Counted from the first letter of the stretch, positions 26,097 through 35,122 are shown. The stretch is 64,000 nucleotides of DNA from CAVQXR01 sp046330455 (GCA_046330455.1 JAXLSU010000007.1:138660-202659); one strand, 5' to 3'. Numbers and translations: made by a program. The notes: generated from the sequence alone by a model not told the origin.

Positions 26097-26594
26097 GTGG
26101 CACGGCCCGTTCCGGAACCGGTGCTCCGCCTCTCACGGTTTCTCGCGGCGGTAGGGGCCGAGGCGCGGCTCCAGGAGTTCCCCGCGGGAACCCCGACCGC
26201 ACGCGACGCCGCGTCGGCGATCGGGTGCGAGCTCGACCAGATCGTCAAGTCGCTGCTCTTCCTCTGCGACGACCGGCCCGTGCTCGCGCTGGTGCCGGGT
26301 TCTCGCAGAGCCGATCCGAGGAAGATCGCCGGGGCGGTCGGCGCGGCCTCGATCCGGATCGCGCCTCCGGCCGAGGTCAGGGCGGCGACGGGCTACGAGG
26401 TCGGAGGTGTCGCGCCCTTTGCGCTCCCGGCCGTGGAGCGGGTCCTGGTCGACCGCAGCCTGCTGCGGTGGGACATCGTATGGACCGGGGCAGGGTCGGA
26501 GCGTCACATGGCGGGGCTCGCGCCGGCCGAGCTGCTGCGGCTCACCAGCGCCGAGCCGATCGACGCCTGCGCGGACAGCCCGGCGGCCCTCTGA
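26097..26594 (+). CDS. YbaK/ProX-like aminoacyl-tRNA deacylase
   Basis: 165-residue protein of the YbaK/prolyl-tRNA editing-domain family, which hydrolyses mischarged aminoacyl-tRNA (often Cys- or Ala-tRNA(Pro)). Markers: TARDAASAIGCELDQIVKSLLFLCDD with the conserved Lys, VPGSRRADPRKIA, GYEVGGVAPFAL and VWTGAGSERHMAGL. It lies 5 bases after serA, probably in the same transcript, and is closed by a hairpin. Confidence 0.88.
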   Translation: MARPVPEPVLRLSRFLAAVGAEARLQEFPAGTPTARDAASAIGCELDQIVKSLLFLCDDRPVLALVPGSRRADPRKIAGAVGAASIRIAPPAEVRAATGYEVGGVAPFALPAVERVLVDRSLLRWDIVWTGAGSERHMAGLAPAELLRLTSAEPIDACADSPAAL

Positions 26595-26610
26595 GGGACG
26601 TACTCGGCGA

Positions 26611-26629
26611 CCCGGGAGGGCGTCCCGGG
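26611..26629 (+). terminator. Hairpin after the deacylase gene
   Basis: cccggga-(5)-tcccggg, located 16 bases after the stop and 9 bases before the TAGACT box of ilvE. Likely separates the two transcription units. Confidence 0.5.
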
Positions 26630-26649
26630 CCGTTCGGTAGACTCCGCCC

Positions 26650-27579
26650 ATGGAGGCGACCGCGAAGATCTGGATGAACGGCGAGCTCGTCGACTGGGAC
26701 GACGCCACGATCCACGTCGGGTGCCACGGCCTGCACTACGGATCGGGCGTGTTCGAGGGCATTCGCTGCTACGAGACGCCGAAGGGCCCGGCCGTCTTCC
26801 GGCTGACCGACCACATGCGGCGGCTCGAGATGTCGGCGCGCCTCATCTACATGAAGCTCCCGTACACGGCGGAGGAGCTCGCCGCCGCCACGCAGGAGCT
26901 GCTCGCCGTGAACGGGCTCCCCGCCTGCTACATCCGGCCGATCGCCTTCTACGGCTACGGGACGCTCGGCGTGCCTCCCCGGGAGAACCCGGTCAACGTC
27001 GCGATCATGAGCTGGCCCTGGGGCACCTACCTCGGCGCCGAGGCGCTCGAGCAGGGGATCCGGGCGAAGATCTCGACCTGGCGTCGGGTCGGCCCGAACA
27101 CGATCCCGCATGCGGCGAAGGCGACGGGCGTCTACCTGAACTCGATGCTCGCGGTCATGGAGGCAAACCGCGCGGGCTACGAGGAGGCGCTGCTGCTCAC
27201 AGACGACGGGATCGTCGGCGACGGTTCCGGCGAGAACATCTTCGCCGTCCGCGACGGAACGCTGTACACGCCCGATCTCTCGGCGTCGATCCTCCAGGGG
27301 ATCACACGCCTCTCGGTGATCCAGCTCGCACACGATCTCGGCTACGACGTCCGCGAGAAGCCTCTGATCCGGACCGACCTCTACATGGCGGACGAGCTGT
27401 TCATGACCGGTACCGCCGCCGAGGTGACGCCGATCCGCTCGGTCGACGACGTCGAGATCGGCGCGCCGGGACCCGTCACCAGGGCGATCCAGGACACGTA
27501 TCTGAAGGCCGTTACCGGGCAGCTCGAACGCTACGCCGAGTGGCTCGAGCTCGTTCCCAGGCCGGCGCCGGTCAACTGA
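26650..27579 (+). CDS. ilvE: Branched-chain amino acid aminotransferase
   Basis: PLP fold-type IV transaminase for Val/Ile/Leu. 309 residues with IWMNGELVDWDDATIHVGCHGLHYGSGVFEGIR-type N-terminus, the PLP Lys in HAAKATGVYLNS, EALLLTDDGIVGDGSGENIF and MTGTAAEVTPIRSVD. The start is 6 bases after TAGACT (leaderless). The TGA stop overlaps the presumed CTG start of the next aminotransferase gene. Confidence 0.95.
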   Translation: MEATAKIWMNGELVDWDDATIHVGCHGLHYGSGVFEGIRCYETPKGPAVFRLTDHMRRLEMSARLIYMKLPYTAEELAAATQELLAVNGLPACYIRPIAFYGYGTLGVPPRENPVNVAIMSWPWGTYLGAEALEQGIRAKISTWRRVGPNTIPHAAKATGVYLNSMLAVMEANRAGYEEALLLTDDGIVGDGSGENIFAVRDGTLYTPDLSASILQGITRLSVIQLAHDLGYDVREKPLIRTDLYMADELFMTGTAAEVTPIRSVDDVEIGAPGPVTRAIQDTYLKAVTGQLERYAEWLELVPRPAPVN

Positions 27580-28688
27580 GCATCCCTCTGTCGCGGCCGT
27601 TCCTGGGCGAGCGCGAGGAGTCGCTCGTCCTCGAGGTGCTGCGGTCGGGGCGGCTCTCGCTCGGCCCGTGGATCGACCGCTTCGAGCAGGCGCTCGCCGA
27701 GCGCGTCGGCGCGCCGTACGTGGCGGCGGTGTCGAGCGGGACGGCAGGCCTACACCTCTGTTGCCGGCTCGCCGGCCTTCGTCCCGGCGACGAGGCGATC
27801 ACGTCGCCGTTCTCGTTCGTGGCGTCGGCGAACTGCGTGCTGTACGAGGGCGCGACGCCGGTGTTCGCCGACGTCGACCCGCGGACGCTGAACCTCGACC
27901 CGGATGCCGTGGCGGCAGCGATCACGCCGCGGACGAAGGCGATCGTCGCCGTCGACATCTTCGGGTACCCGTGCGAGCTCGAGCCGCTGCGAACGCTCGC
28001 ACAACAGCACGGGCTCGCGCTCGTCGAGGACGCGTGCGAGGCGCTCGGTGCGACGTACCGAGGCCGGCCGGTCGGATCCTTCCCGCATCCGTCGGTGTTC
28101 GCCTTCTACCCGAACAAGCAGCTGACGACGGGGGAGGGCGGCGCCGTCGCCGTCCACTCGGAGGACGAGTGGCGGCTCCTCAAGAGTCTCTCGAACCAGG
28201 GGCGCGCCGACTCGGGCGGATGGCTCGAGCACGCCCGGCTCGGCTTCAACTACCGGATGAGCGACGTCACGGCGGCGATCGGGCTCGCCCAGACCGAGCG
28301 GCTCGACGAGATCCTCGCCCGCCGCGCGGAGGTGGCGGCGCGCTACGAGCAGCTGCTCGACGGGCTCGAGGGTGTGACGACGCTCGCCCCTGACGACGGC
28401 GACCACCGCCGCTCCTGGTTCGTATACCCGGTCCGGCTGGCGCCGGAGCTCGACCGGGAGGCCGTGATCGCCCACCTCGCAGAGCGGGGAATCGGCACGG
28501 CGCGCTACCTGCCGTCGATCCACCTGCAGTCGTACATGCGCGAGCGCTTCGGGTACGCGGAGGGCATGCTCCCGGTCTCGGAGGCGGCGAGCCGCACGCA
28601 CCTCGCGATCCCGTTCCACACGGCGCTGACGGTCGGTGAGCAGGAGACGGTCGTCACGGCGCTCCGCGAGGCGCTGCTGCGGCAATAA
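27576..28688 (+). CDS. DegT/DnrJ/EryC1-family aminotransferase (probable CTG start)
   Basis: Sugar-aminotransferase-family PLP enzyme, about 370 residues: SIPLSRPFLGEREE opening, SSGTAGLHLCCRLAG, SPFSFVASANCVLYEGATPVFADVDP, VEDACEALGA, FYPNKQLTTGEGGAV with the PLP Lys, and LGFNYRMSDVTAAIGLAQ. It would transfer an amino group to a keto-sugar or act as a dehydratase. No ATG, GTG or TTG stands near the expected N-terminus. The only fitting codon is CTG at 27576, overlapping the ilvE stop as CTGA. An in-frame GTG at 27540 would add 12 residues inside ilvE. Confidence 0.88.
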   Translation: MSIPLSRPFLGEREESLVLEVLRSGRLSLGPWIDRFEQALAERVGAPYVAAVSSGTAGLHLCCRLAGLRPGDEAITSPFSFVASANCVLYEGATPVFADVDPRTLNLDPDAVAAAITPRTKAIVAVDIFGYPCELEPLRTLAQQHGLALVEDACEALGATYRGRPVGSFPHPSVFAFYPNKQLTTGEGGAVAVHSEDEWRLLKSLSNQGRADSGGWLEHARLGFNYRMSDVTAAIGLAQTERLDEILARRAEVAARYEQLLDGLEGVTTLAPDDGDHRRSWFVYPVRLAPELDREAVIAHLAERGIGTARYLPSIHLQSYMRERFGYAEGMLPVSEAASRTHLAIPFHTALTVGEQETVVTALREALLRQ

Positions 28689-28694
28689 TCCGCC

Positions 28695-29096
28695 ATGCCC
28701 GACGGTGCGCCGACGATGGTGTTCCTCGGCTTCGGCAAGTACGCGCGAGCCGACCGGATCTACGCGCTCGAGCCGATCACCGATGAGCGGCGTGGGTCGG
28801 GGCGCCGGACGCTCGTGTGGGTGGAGGGCATCGCGGAGCCGCTCGTCGCCGGCCGCACCGAGCGGACGATCCTGCTCGAGATGGGGCAGGGCGAGGCGGT
28901 CGCCTCGAGCCTGCTCGACCAGGCGATCGGGCTCGCGCGCCGGATCGTCGCCGAGACCGACCGGGTGGGGCCGCTCGTACGCGGCTCGCTGAAGACGGAG
29001 ACGGGCGCCGACCTCGACGACCTCGCGCGCCGGGCAAGACGCCTGCTCGATGCGACGACGGCACCGCCCGGGGCAGAGCGGCTGTTCGACGGGTGA
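28695..29096 (+). CDS. RemA-like (DUF370-related) protein
   Basis: 133 residues. The N-terminal part (MVFLGFGKYARADRIYALEPI ... GRRTLVWVEGIAEPLVAGRTERTILLEM) resembles RemA/DUF370, the small DNA-binding regulator of matrix genes in Bacillus: the IGFGN-x-V-x-A-x-R-I and GRRTRAV-I-x-D motifs have clear counterparts. The C-terminal 55 residues are an extra predicted helical region (VASSLLDQAIGLARRIVAETD). It starts 6 bases after the DegT gene and ends in a GTGA overlap with mpg. Regulatory function is inferred from weak family resemblance. Confidence 0.6.
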   Translation: MPDGAPTMVFLGFGKYARADRIYALEPITDERRGSGRRTLVWVEGIAEPLVAGRTERTILLEMGQGEAVASSLLDQAIGLARRIVAETDRVGPLVRGSLKTETGADLDDLARRARRLLDATTAPPGAERLFDG

Positions 29097-29656
29097 CGGC
29101 GCTCACCCGCGCCTTCTTCGCACGCAGCGTCCATGCCGTCGCGCCGGAGTTGATCGGGTGCACGCTGCTCGTCGACGGCGTCGGCGGCCCGATCGTCGAG
29201 GTCGAGGCCTACGACGGCTCCGACCCAGCGAGCCACAGCTTCCGCGGCGTGACGGCACGGAACCGGGCGATGTTCGGCCCGGCCGGCCATGCGTACGTGT
29301 ACCGGTCCTACGGCGTGCACTGGTGTCTCAACCTCGTCTGCGACGGGGAAGGCTCAGGCAGCGCAGCCCTCGTGCGGGCGCTCGAGCCGGCGCGGGGCGT
29401 CGAGGTGATGGCGGAGCGGCGCGGGACGTCCGATCGCCGGCTGCTCTGCTCGGGCCCGGGCCGCGTCTGCCAGGCGCTCGCCGTGAGCGGCGAGCACGAC
29501 GGGCTCGCGCTCGACGAGGCGCCGTTCCAGCTCCTTCCGCCCGCCGGTCCGGTCGAGGTCGCGACCGGACCGCGGATCGGGATCACGAGGGCGGTCGAGC
29601 ACCGGTGGCGCTACGGCCTCGCCGGCTCACCGTACGTGAGCCGGCGGCTTCCTTAG
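29093..29656 (+). CDS. mpg: 3-methyladenine DNA glycosylase (Mpg/AAG family)
   Basis: Removes alkylated purines from DNA. 187 residues: RAFFARSVHAVAPELIGCTLL, IVEVEAYDGSDPASHSFRG (catalytic Glu region), RNRAMFGPAGHAYVYRSYGVHWCLN and GPGRVCQALAVSGEHDGL are standard for the family. The GTG start overlaps the upstream stop as GTGA. Its last 30 bases overlap the end of the penicillin-binding protein gene on the opposite strand. Confidence 0.93.
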   Translation: MTALTRAFFARSVHAVAPELIGCTLLVDGVGGPIVEVEAYDGSDPASHSFRGVTARNRAMFGPAGHAYVYRSYGVHWCLNLVCDGEGSGSAALVRALEPARGVEVMAERRGTSDRRLLCSGPGRVCQALAVSGEHDGLALDEAPFQLLPPAGPVEVATGPRIGITRAVEHRWRYGLAGSPYVSRRLP

Positions 29657-32329
29657 GGGACGGTAGGGACTCGCGGCGCTCAGGGCGGGTCGCAGCCGGC
29701 CGGGGCGGCTGTTCTGCCGGGATACGCGTCGGCTTCGCCGCCGCTGGTCAGCGGGTCGCAGCCGGCCGAGCCGGCTGCTCTGCCGCGGAGTCTGCTCAGC
29801 CGGGGATACGCGTCGGCTTCGCCGCCGCTGATCAGCGGGTCGCAGCCAGCCGAGGCGGCTGCTCGCGCGCCAGCGCCCGACGAAGAGCCGGACGATCATT
29901 CCGGGGCCGCCCGCCACGCCGGGCGCCGGAAGCTGCTTGAACACGATCCCGGCGGGCCGGTCGTCGTCCCAGGTGATCTCCGGGACGAGCCCGAGCGCGA
30001 GCAGCCGGGTCCGTGCCTCGGAGACCGGAATCCCTGTCACCTTCGGGAGCACGTGCGTCTTCGACTTCGCGACGACGAGGCGGACCTCGGTGAACGCGGG
30101 GCGGAGCGCGTGGGCGGCGGGCGTCTGCTCGAGAATCACGCCGACGGGCTCGCCCGGCAGGGCGGGACGGTAGACGACGTGCGGGCTCAGCTGCTGCCCT
30201 GCGAGGAGCCTGACGGCGTCCTCCTCCTTCGCCTGCAGGACGTTCGGCACCTCCACCTCGTTCTCCGCACAGTTGGCGAGCGGCGGCTCGTACCCGGAGA
30301 AGAAGATCATCGTCCGGACGTCGCCGCACTTCCCGTTGTCCTGCTCGAGCTCCCCCTGGCGCAGGGTGACGTTCACCGGCACCCCGTAGCCGTACGACGG
30401 CTCGGGGAAGGACTCGGGCGGCTCGTCGAGGTCGGCGAGCGCCGTCTTCATGAACGTCTTGAAGATCATGGCCGGGTAGGTGCCGCCCGCGACGGCGTCG
30501 CCGTTGAACTGGGTGGTCATGAACCGGAGCTGGTTCGGGTAGCCGACCCACACGGCCACGGCGAGCTGCGGCGTGTAGCCCACGAACCACGCGTCGCCGT
30601 AGTTCTCGGTGGTGCCCGTCTTGCCCGCCACCGGACGATCGTCGAGCGCGGCGCGCCTGCCTGTCCCCTCGCTCACGACCCGGCTCAGGATCGAGGTCAG
30701 CATCGCGGCCTGGTTGGCGTCGAGCACGCGCTTGCCGACAGCCTTGTTGAAGTCGGTGCGCTCGTTCGCGGGATCCTCGACCGCGAGGATCGCGCGCGGC
30801 TTGTTGCCGAGCAACGACCCGTCGACGCGGACGCCGCCGTTCGCGAAGGTCGCGTAGGCCCGCGCCATCTCGAGCGGGTTCACGGCCTCGACCCCGAGCC
30901 CGATCCCCAGGTAGTCGTTGAGCGTGCTCTGGATGCCGAGCCGTCGTGCCATCTTGCGGACGCTCTCCGCCCCGAGCTGCGCCGTGAGCTGTGCGTACAC
31001 CGTGTTGTCGGAGACGATCGTCGCCTGCGTCAGGTCGGCCTGTCCCAGGTAGGAGTTCTCGTAGTTGCGAACCGCCCAGAGCTGATCTCCGAGCGAGATC
31101 ACGGTCGGCTTCGACGGGAAGACGGTCGCCGGCGAGACGCCCTGCGCGAGCGCGGTTGCGAGCACGAACGGCTTGAACGACGATCCCGGCTGGCGTTCCC
31201 CGTCCGTCGCGAGGTTGAACTGACTCTTCGAGAAGCTCGTCCCGCCGACCATCGCGAGCACCTGTCCGTCGCGCGGATCGATCGCGACGAGCGCCGCGCG
31301 CATCCCGTCCTTCCCGGGCGTCCACCGGTGCAGCCACTTGTCGATCGCCGCCTGTGCGAGTCGCTGGAGCCCGAGGTCGATCGTCGTGTAGATCTTCAGC
31401 CCGCCGCCCAGAACCTTGCCCGACCCGTAGTAGGGGATCAGCTGGGCCTTCACGTACTCCGCGAAGTACTGGGCGGGCCCGCGCGTTCCCGGCAGGCCGA
31501 CGTCCTCGGCGGCCGGCAGCGGGGCATCGCTCGCCCGCTCGTACTGCTCCTGGGTGATCAGCCCCTGGCCGAACATCAGCGCGAGCACCGTGTTGCGGCG
31601 CTGCTCGGCCCGCTTCGGGTGGGCGACCGGGTTGTAGGCGGTCGGGTTCTGCGTTATCCCTGCGAGCAGTGCGGCCTCGGGCAGCGTCAGCTCGGAGGCG
31701 TGCTTGTCGAAGTAGACGTCGGCCGCCATCTCGACGCCGTAGGCGTTGTTGCCGAAGTAGATCGTGTTCAGGTAGGCGGTGAGGATGCGCTCCTTGGACC
31801 AGCTCCGCTCGAGCTGCCAGGCGAGCGCCGCCTCCTTCAGCTTCCGGCTGACGGTCAGCTCCGGCTCGATGTAGGTGTTCTTCACGAGCTGCTGGGTGAT
31901 CGTCGAGCCTCCCTGCACGACCCCCTTCGACGACACGTCGGCCCACACGGCGCGGAAGATGCCCCGTAGATCGACGCCCTGGTGCTCGAAGAAGCGGCGA
32001 TCCTCCACCGCGACCGTCGCCTGCTTCATGATCGGCGCGATCTTGTCGGCCGTGACGACGATCCGGGCCTCGTCGCCGCGGAGCACGGCGAGGATCGTCT
32101 TGCCGTCGCGCGCATAGATGTAGCCGTTCTGCTTGCTCGCAACCTTCGTCCCCGCGTTCGCGGGGTCGAGGGAGGGGAGGTCGCGCGCGATTGCGGTCGT
32201 GAACCCGAAACCGAACGCGGTCAGGCTGCAGAGCCCGATGAGCGCCAGGAGAAGCGTGAGCCGGAGCTTCTTGATCCTGCGCCGCGGCCGTTTCGGCGCC
32301 CGGTCGGAGCGTCGTCGGCGAAGCACCAT
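29627..32329 (-). CDS. Class A penicillin-binding protein with two PASTA domains and a repeat-derived tail
   Basis: Bifunctional peptidoglycan synthase. A basic cytoplasmic N-terminus and one membrane helix (LTLLLALIGLCSLTAFGFGF) come first. The GT51 glycosyltransferase follows (VAVEDRRFFEHQGVDLRG, GGSTITQQLVKN). The transpeptidase has SSFKPFV (SxxK), SDN in VSDNTVYAQ, and KTGTTENYGDAW (KTG). Two PASTA repeats occupy roughly residues 690-825. The last 75 or so residues are an Arg-rich repeat (SSRLG-LRPADQRRRSRRVS) encoded by an 84-nt tandem repeat; the natural end was probably soon after RLFVGRW. A TACAAT box lies 3 bases before the ATG and 6 before the following GTG codon. Confidence 0.95.
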   Translation of the reverse strand: MVLRRRRSDRAPKRPRRRIKKLRLTLLLALIGLCSLTAFGFGFTTAIARDLPSLDPANAGTKVASKQNGYIYARDGKTILAVLRGDEARIVVTADKIAPIMKQATVAVEDRRFFEHQGVDLRGIFRAVWADVSSKGVVQGGSTITQQLVKNTYIEPELTVSRKLKEAALAWQLERSWSKERILTAYLNTIYFGNNAYGVEMAADVYFDKHASELTLPEAALLAGITQNPTAYNPVAHPKRAEQRRNTVLALMFGQGLITQEQYERASDAPLPAAEDVGLPGTRGPAQYFAEYVKAQLIPYYGSGKVLGGGLKIYTTIDLGLQRLAQAAIDKWLHRWTPGKDGMRAALVAIDPRDGQVLAMVGGTSFSKSQFNLATDGERQPGSSFKPFVLATALAQGVSPATVFPSKPTVISLGDQLWAVRNYENSYLGQADLTQATIVSDNTVYAQLTAQLGAESVRKMARRLGIQSTLNDYLGIGLGVEAVNPLEMARAYATFANGGVRVDGSLLGNKPRAILAVEDPANERTDFNKAVGKRVLDANQAAMLTSILSRVVSEGTGRRAALDDRPVAGKTGTTENYGDAWFVGYTPQLAVAVWVGYPNQLRFMTTQFNGDAVAGGTYPAMIFKTFMKTALADLDEPPESFPEPSYGYGVPVNVTLRQGELEQDNGKCGDVRTMIFFSGYEPPLANCAENEVEVPNVLQAKEEDAVRLLAGQQLSPHVVYRPALPGEPVGVILEQTPAAHALRPAFTEVRLVVAKSKTHVLPKVTGIPVSEARTRLLALGLVPEITWDDDRPAGIVFKQLPAPGVAGGPGMIVRLFVGRWRASSRLGWLRPADQRRRSRRVSPAEQTPRQSSRLGRLRPADQRRRSRRVSRQNSRPGRLRPALSAASPYRPLRKPPAHVR
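29688..29862. repeat. 84-nt tandem repeat (about 2.4 copies)
   Basis: The unit starts gggatacgcgtcggcttcgc at 29719 and 29803, 84 bases apart, and includes cagcgggtcgcagcc and gccgag-cggctgctc. A partial copy begins at about 29690. Because 84 is a multiple of three and the minus frame is open, the repeat is read as a 28-residue Arg-rich repeat at the end of the adjacent PBP. Confidence 0.75.
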
Positions 32330-32459
32330 GAGATTGTAGGCGGCGGACCCGCCGGGCGAGTCGGTCGACCGTCTCCTTCATCCTGCCGTCACATGAGGGA
32401 AGACCTCGTGCGGGCCGGGTGCGCGCGTCACTCCGATGCGCTACCAATAGCGCTTCGCG

Positions 32460-33209
32460 ATGTTCGGACTCGACGAGCGGATCGTGGCTCTCTCGGACGG
32501 GACGTCCGTCTGGGTCGTGCTTCTGGTCGCCGTGCTGCTCGGCCTTCGGCATGCGACCGACCCCGACCACCTTGCGGCCGTCACGTCGCTGGTGGCGGGC
32601 GGGCGTGAGCGCGCAGCGCGCGGCGCTGCGCTGCTCGGGCTCTGCTGGGGCCTCGGCCACGCCGTGACGTTGTTTGCGTTCGGGCTTCCGATCATCCTGC
32701 TGGACGCCTACCTGCCCGAGCGGGCCCAGCAGGCGGCGGAGACGCTGATCGCGCTCGTGATCGTGGCACTCGCCGTGAGGCTGATCGTCCGCTGGCGGCG
32801 AGGCGACTTCCACGTTCACGAGCACGAGCACGAGGGCGTTCGGCATGCCCACCTCCACGCCCACGACGGCCCGTCGGACGCGACGCACGCTCACCGGCAC
32901 GCTCCGCGCTCGCCTCTCGGAGCCTTCGGGATCGGGCTCGTCCACGGCATGGGCGGCAGCGCGGGCGTCGGCGTGCTCGTCCTCGCCTCCGTCGAGTCGA
33001 CTTCGACGGCGGTGGCCGCCCTCGTCCTGCTCGCGATCTTCACGGCCGTGTCGATGACGATCCTCTCGACAGGCTTCGGGGCGACGCTCGTCAGCCGTCC
33101 CGTGCGGGGCGCCTTCGATCGGGTGGCACCGGTCCTCGGCTGCCTGAGCCTCGCGTTCGGCATCTGGTACGGGCTCGGCGCGCTCGAGCTCGCCCCCTAC
33201 GTGTTCTGA
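32460..33209 (+). CDS. Nickel/cobalt transporter, NiCoT/RcnA-like
   Basis: 249-residue membrane protein with the NiCoT signature LGLRHATDPDHLAAVT (Hx4DH) in its first helix, LCWGLGHAVTLFAFG, and a cytoplasmic His-rich loop (residues about 118-160, with HVHEHEHE and HAHLHAH) that would bind metal. About six transmembrane segments; GIGLVHGMGGSAGVGVLVL resembles the second conserved segment. Whether it imports or exports Ni/Co is not clear. A short inverted repeat (gcgct-accaat-agcgc, 32438-32453) overlaps the region just before the ATG and could be a metal-repressor site. Confidence 0.82.
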   Translation: MFGLDERIVALSDGTSVWVVLLVAVLLGLRHATDPDHLAAVTSLVAGGRERAARGAALLGLCWGLGHAVTLFAFGLPIILLDAYLPERAQQAAETLIALVIVALAVRLIVRWRRGDFHVHEHEHEGVRHAHLHAHDGPSDATHAHRHAPRSPLGAFGIGLVHGMGGSAGVGVLVLASVESTSTAVAALVLLAIFTAVSMTILSTGFGATLVSRPVRGAFDRVAPVLGCLSLAFGIWYGLGALELAPYVF

Positions 33210-33245
33210 GCCGCGTCGGGCGACGCGCAGGACCAGGGGCCGAGC

Positions 33246-34799
33246 TCAGGACGCGAGCGTGCTGCCCAGGAGATCGCCGTCCTCGCTCTCGCCGGCGAGG
33301 TCAGCGAGCTCGCCCTGCACCCAGAGCCGGGCGGTCAGGCCGTCGGGCCCGAAGCCGGCGACGCCTCGTAGCTCGATCGCTGCGCCCGCGTTCTCGGCCC
33401 GTAGCAGCCCGTGCTTCAGCGGCACGTCGTAGCCGGGCATGCCGACCACGAGGTCGGCCACCCAGTCGCCGTCGACGTCGGGAGTCGAGAGGGCGGAGCC
33501 GTACTGCGCGTCCGGCTGCGGGAACGGGCTCGGCACGTCGCGGGGCCGGAGCGGGTCGAGCCCGTTCGCCGACCCGAAGGCGAGGTGGACACGGCCGTGG
33601 GCTGCACCGGACTCGGCGTGCCAGCCTGGTACGCCGATCGCGAGGTCGTCGAAGCCGTCGTCGTCGAGATCGCCGAGCGCGAGTGCCGTGCCGAAGCGAA
33701 ACCAGTCGGATCGCCAGGGCCAGGGCGGACGCACCACCTCGGCGCCCGAGCGCGTGAGGCCGTTCTCTGCGCCGAGGAGCAGGTGGACGATCCCCGCGTC
33801 GGGGCACGGGGCGCCGCAGCGATCGTCGCTCTCGCCGGGCGCACCGATGGCGACGTCCGCGTAGGTGTCGCCGTTCACGTCCCCGGTGGCGAGGGTCGCC
33901 CCGAGGCGGTCGTCCGTCTCGGGGGCGCTCGCGATGCCGCGGCTGGCCTGGTGCCACGCCTGGTCGCGGGTTGCGTCCAGGCCGTCGTCGCTCCCGAAGA
34001 GAACGTGGACGAGCCCCGCTCCGCCGGCGCCCCGGACGTCCTCGCCAGGAACGCCGATCGCGAGGTCGTCTCGCTGGTCGTGGTCGAAGTCGCCTGCGGC
34101 GAGCGCCGCTCCGAAGCGGTCGCCGGCACCCGCGCGCTGCGGCAGCCCGTCGACGCCCTGGCGCAGCCACTCGTTGCGAAATCCGAAGTACGTCGCGTAG
34201 GAGATCCGCACCGCGCCGGCCTCGGCCGGTCGGCCGGAGCGGGGCGACCAGCCGGGGGCGCCGACCGCGAGGTCGCTTCCGGCTCCGGAGGAGCGGTCGA
34301 AGTCGCCGGCGGCGAGAGCCGAGCCGAACCGGGCGCCGGGTGCGAACGGGAACATGAACGAGCCCTCGCGCGGCGCCAGCCCGTCCGGAGAGCCGTAGAG
34401 GATCACCACGAGGCCGGTGTCCACGAGCCGGCCGACCTCGTCGTAGAAGGGCGCGCCGATCGCCAGGTCGTCGTAGGCATCGCCGTCGAAGTTCCCGACG
34501 GCGAGCGCCCCTCCGAACATCGCGCCGATCTGAGGCTCGCCGTACACGGCGCCTGCCTGGTCGATCAGCTGGCTTCCCCCCGCGGTCAGGCCGGCGTCGC
34601 TTCCGTAGAGGACGTTGACGGCGCCCGCGTACTCGGCGCCGTCGACCTCCTCGGACGGGACTCCGATCGCGAGGTCGGAGTAGTAGTCGCCGTTGAAATC
34701 GGCGACGGGGTGGTCGGGCGGGACGTCGAGCGCAGCCGCGGGGCCGGCGACGGCGAGTGCCGCCAACAGGCAGGCAAGGAGCGGGAAGCAGCGCGACAC
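33246..34799 (-). CDS. Secreted FG-GAP (integrin alpha-like) repeat protein
   Basis: 517 residues, signal peptide (ACLLAALAVAGPAAALD) followed by about seven repeats with the pattern FGxALAxGDFDxDxxDDLAIGxPG, each ending near an LYG/LFG strand. Calcium-binding DxDxDG-type loops are visible in most blades (DFNGDYYSD, NFDGDAYDD, DFDHDQRDD, DVNGDTYAD, DLDDDGFDD, DVDGDWVAD). This predicts a seven-bladed propeller outside the cell. No transmembrane anchor. A ribosome-binding site (ggaggg) precedes the GTG. Function unknown; similar proteins mediate adhesion. Confidence 0.88.
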   Translation of the reverse strand: MSRCFPLLACLLAALAVAGPAAALDVPPDHPVADFNGDYYSDLAIGVPSEEVDGAEYAGAVNVLYGSDAGLTAGGSQLIDQAGAVYGEPQIGAMFGGALAVGNFDGDAYDDLAIGAPFYDEVGRLVDTGLVVILYGSPDGLAPREGSFMFPFAPGARFGSALAAGDFDRSSGAGSDLAVGAPGWSPRSGRPAEAGAVRISYATYFGFRNEWLRQGVDGLPQRAGAGDRFGAALAAGDFDHDQRDDLAIGVPGEDVRGAGGAGLVHVLFGSDDGLDATRDQAWHQASRGIASAPETDDRLGATLATGDVNGDTYADVAIGAPGESDDRCGAPCPDAGIVHLLLGAENGLTRSGAEVVRPPWPWRSDWFRFGTALALGDLDDDGFDDLAIGVPGWHAESGAAHGRVHLAFGSANGLDPLRPRDVPSPFPQPDAQYGSALSTPDVDGDWVADLVVGMPGYDVPLKHGLLRAENAGAAIELRGVAGFGPDGLTARLWVQGELADLAGESEDGDLLGSTLAS

Positions 34800-35122
34800 G
34801 GCACCCTCCGGCCGAGAGGTTGATCGTACCCGGTCGCGGCGCGATGTGGCGCTATCTGGTGGTGAGCGGCGCCGAGCCGGAGGCTGCCTCGCCCGCTGCG
34901 TCGACGGGAACAGCCGTCACGCGGGGACCGTCGGGGTCGGGAGCTCCGGGACGGTCGTGCCGGCCGGCAGAGGATCCGGCAGCGCTTCCTGCCCCCTCGA
35001 AAGAGCACGGTCTCGAAGCCCTCGAAGGCGATCGACCAGCGGACCGTTGCCGCTGCGGCTCCAGTTCACGTCGACTAGATTCGGGTTGAGTCAGCTCGAA
35101 AATCACAGACGCAACCCGCGCG
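34800..35122. other. Intergenic region, no gene seen
   Basis: 323 bases between divergent FG-GAP and mntH genes. A TACGAT box at the left end probably serves the FG-GAP gene. tagatt at 35075-35080 is a candidate -10 for mntH with a leader of about 35 bases. The centre is GC-rich without a coherent frame, repeat or RNA fold that I recognise. No clear manganese-repressor site or riboswitch was identified. Confidence 0.4.

Noticed and set aside
29832..32945. 1037-codon minus-strand frame
   Set aside because: It lies in another frame of the penicillin-binding protein gene, is extremely Arg/Ala/Gly-rich, and runs through the NiCoT gene start. A shadow frame.
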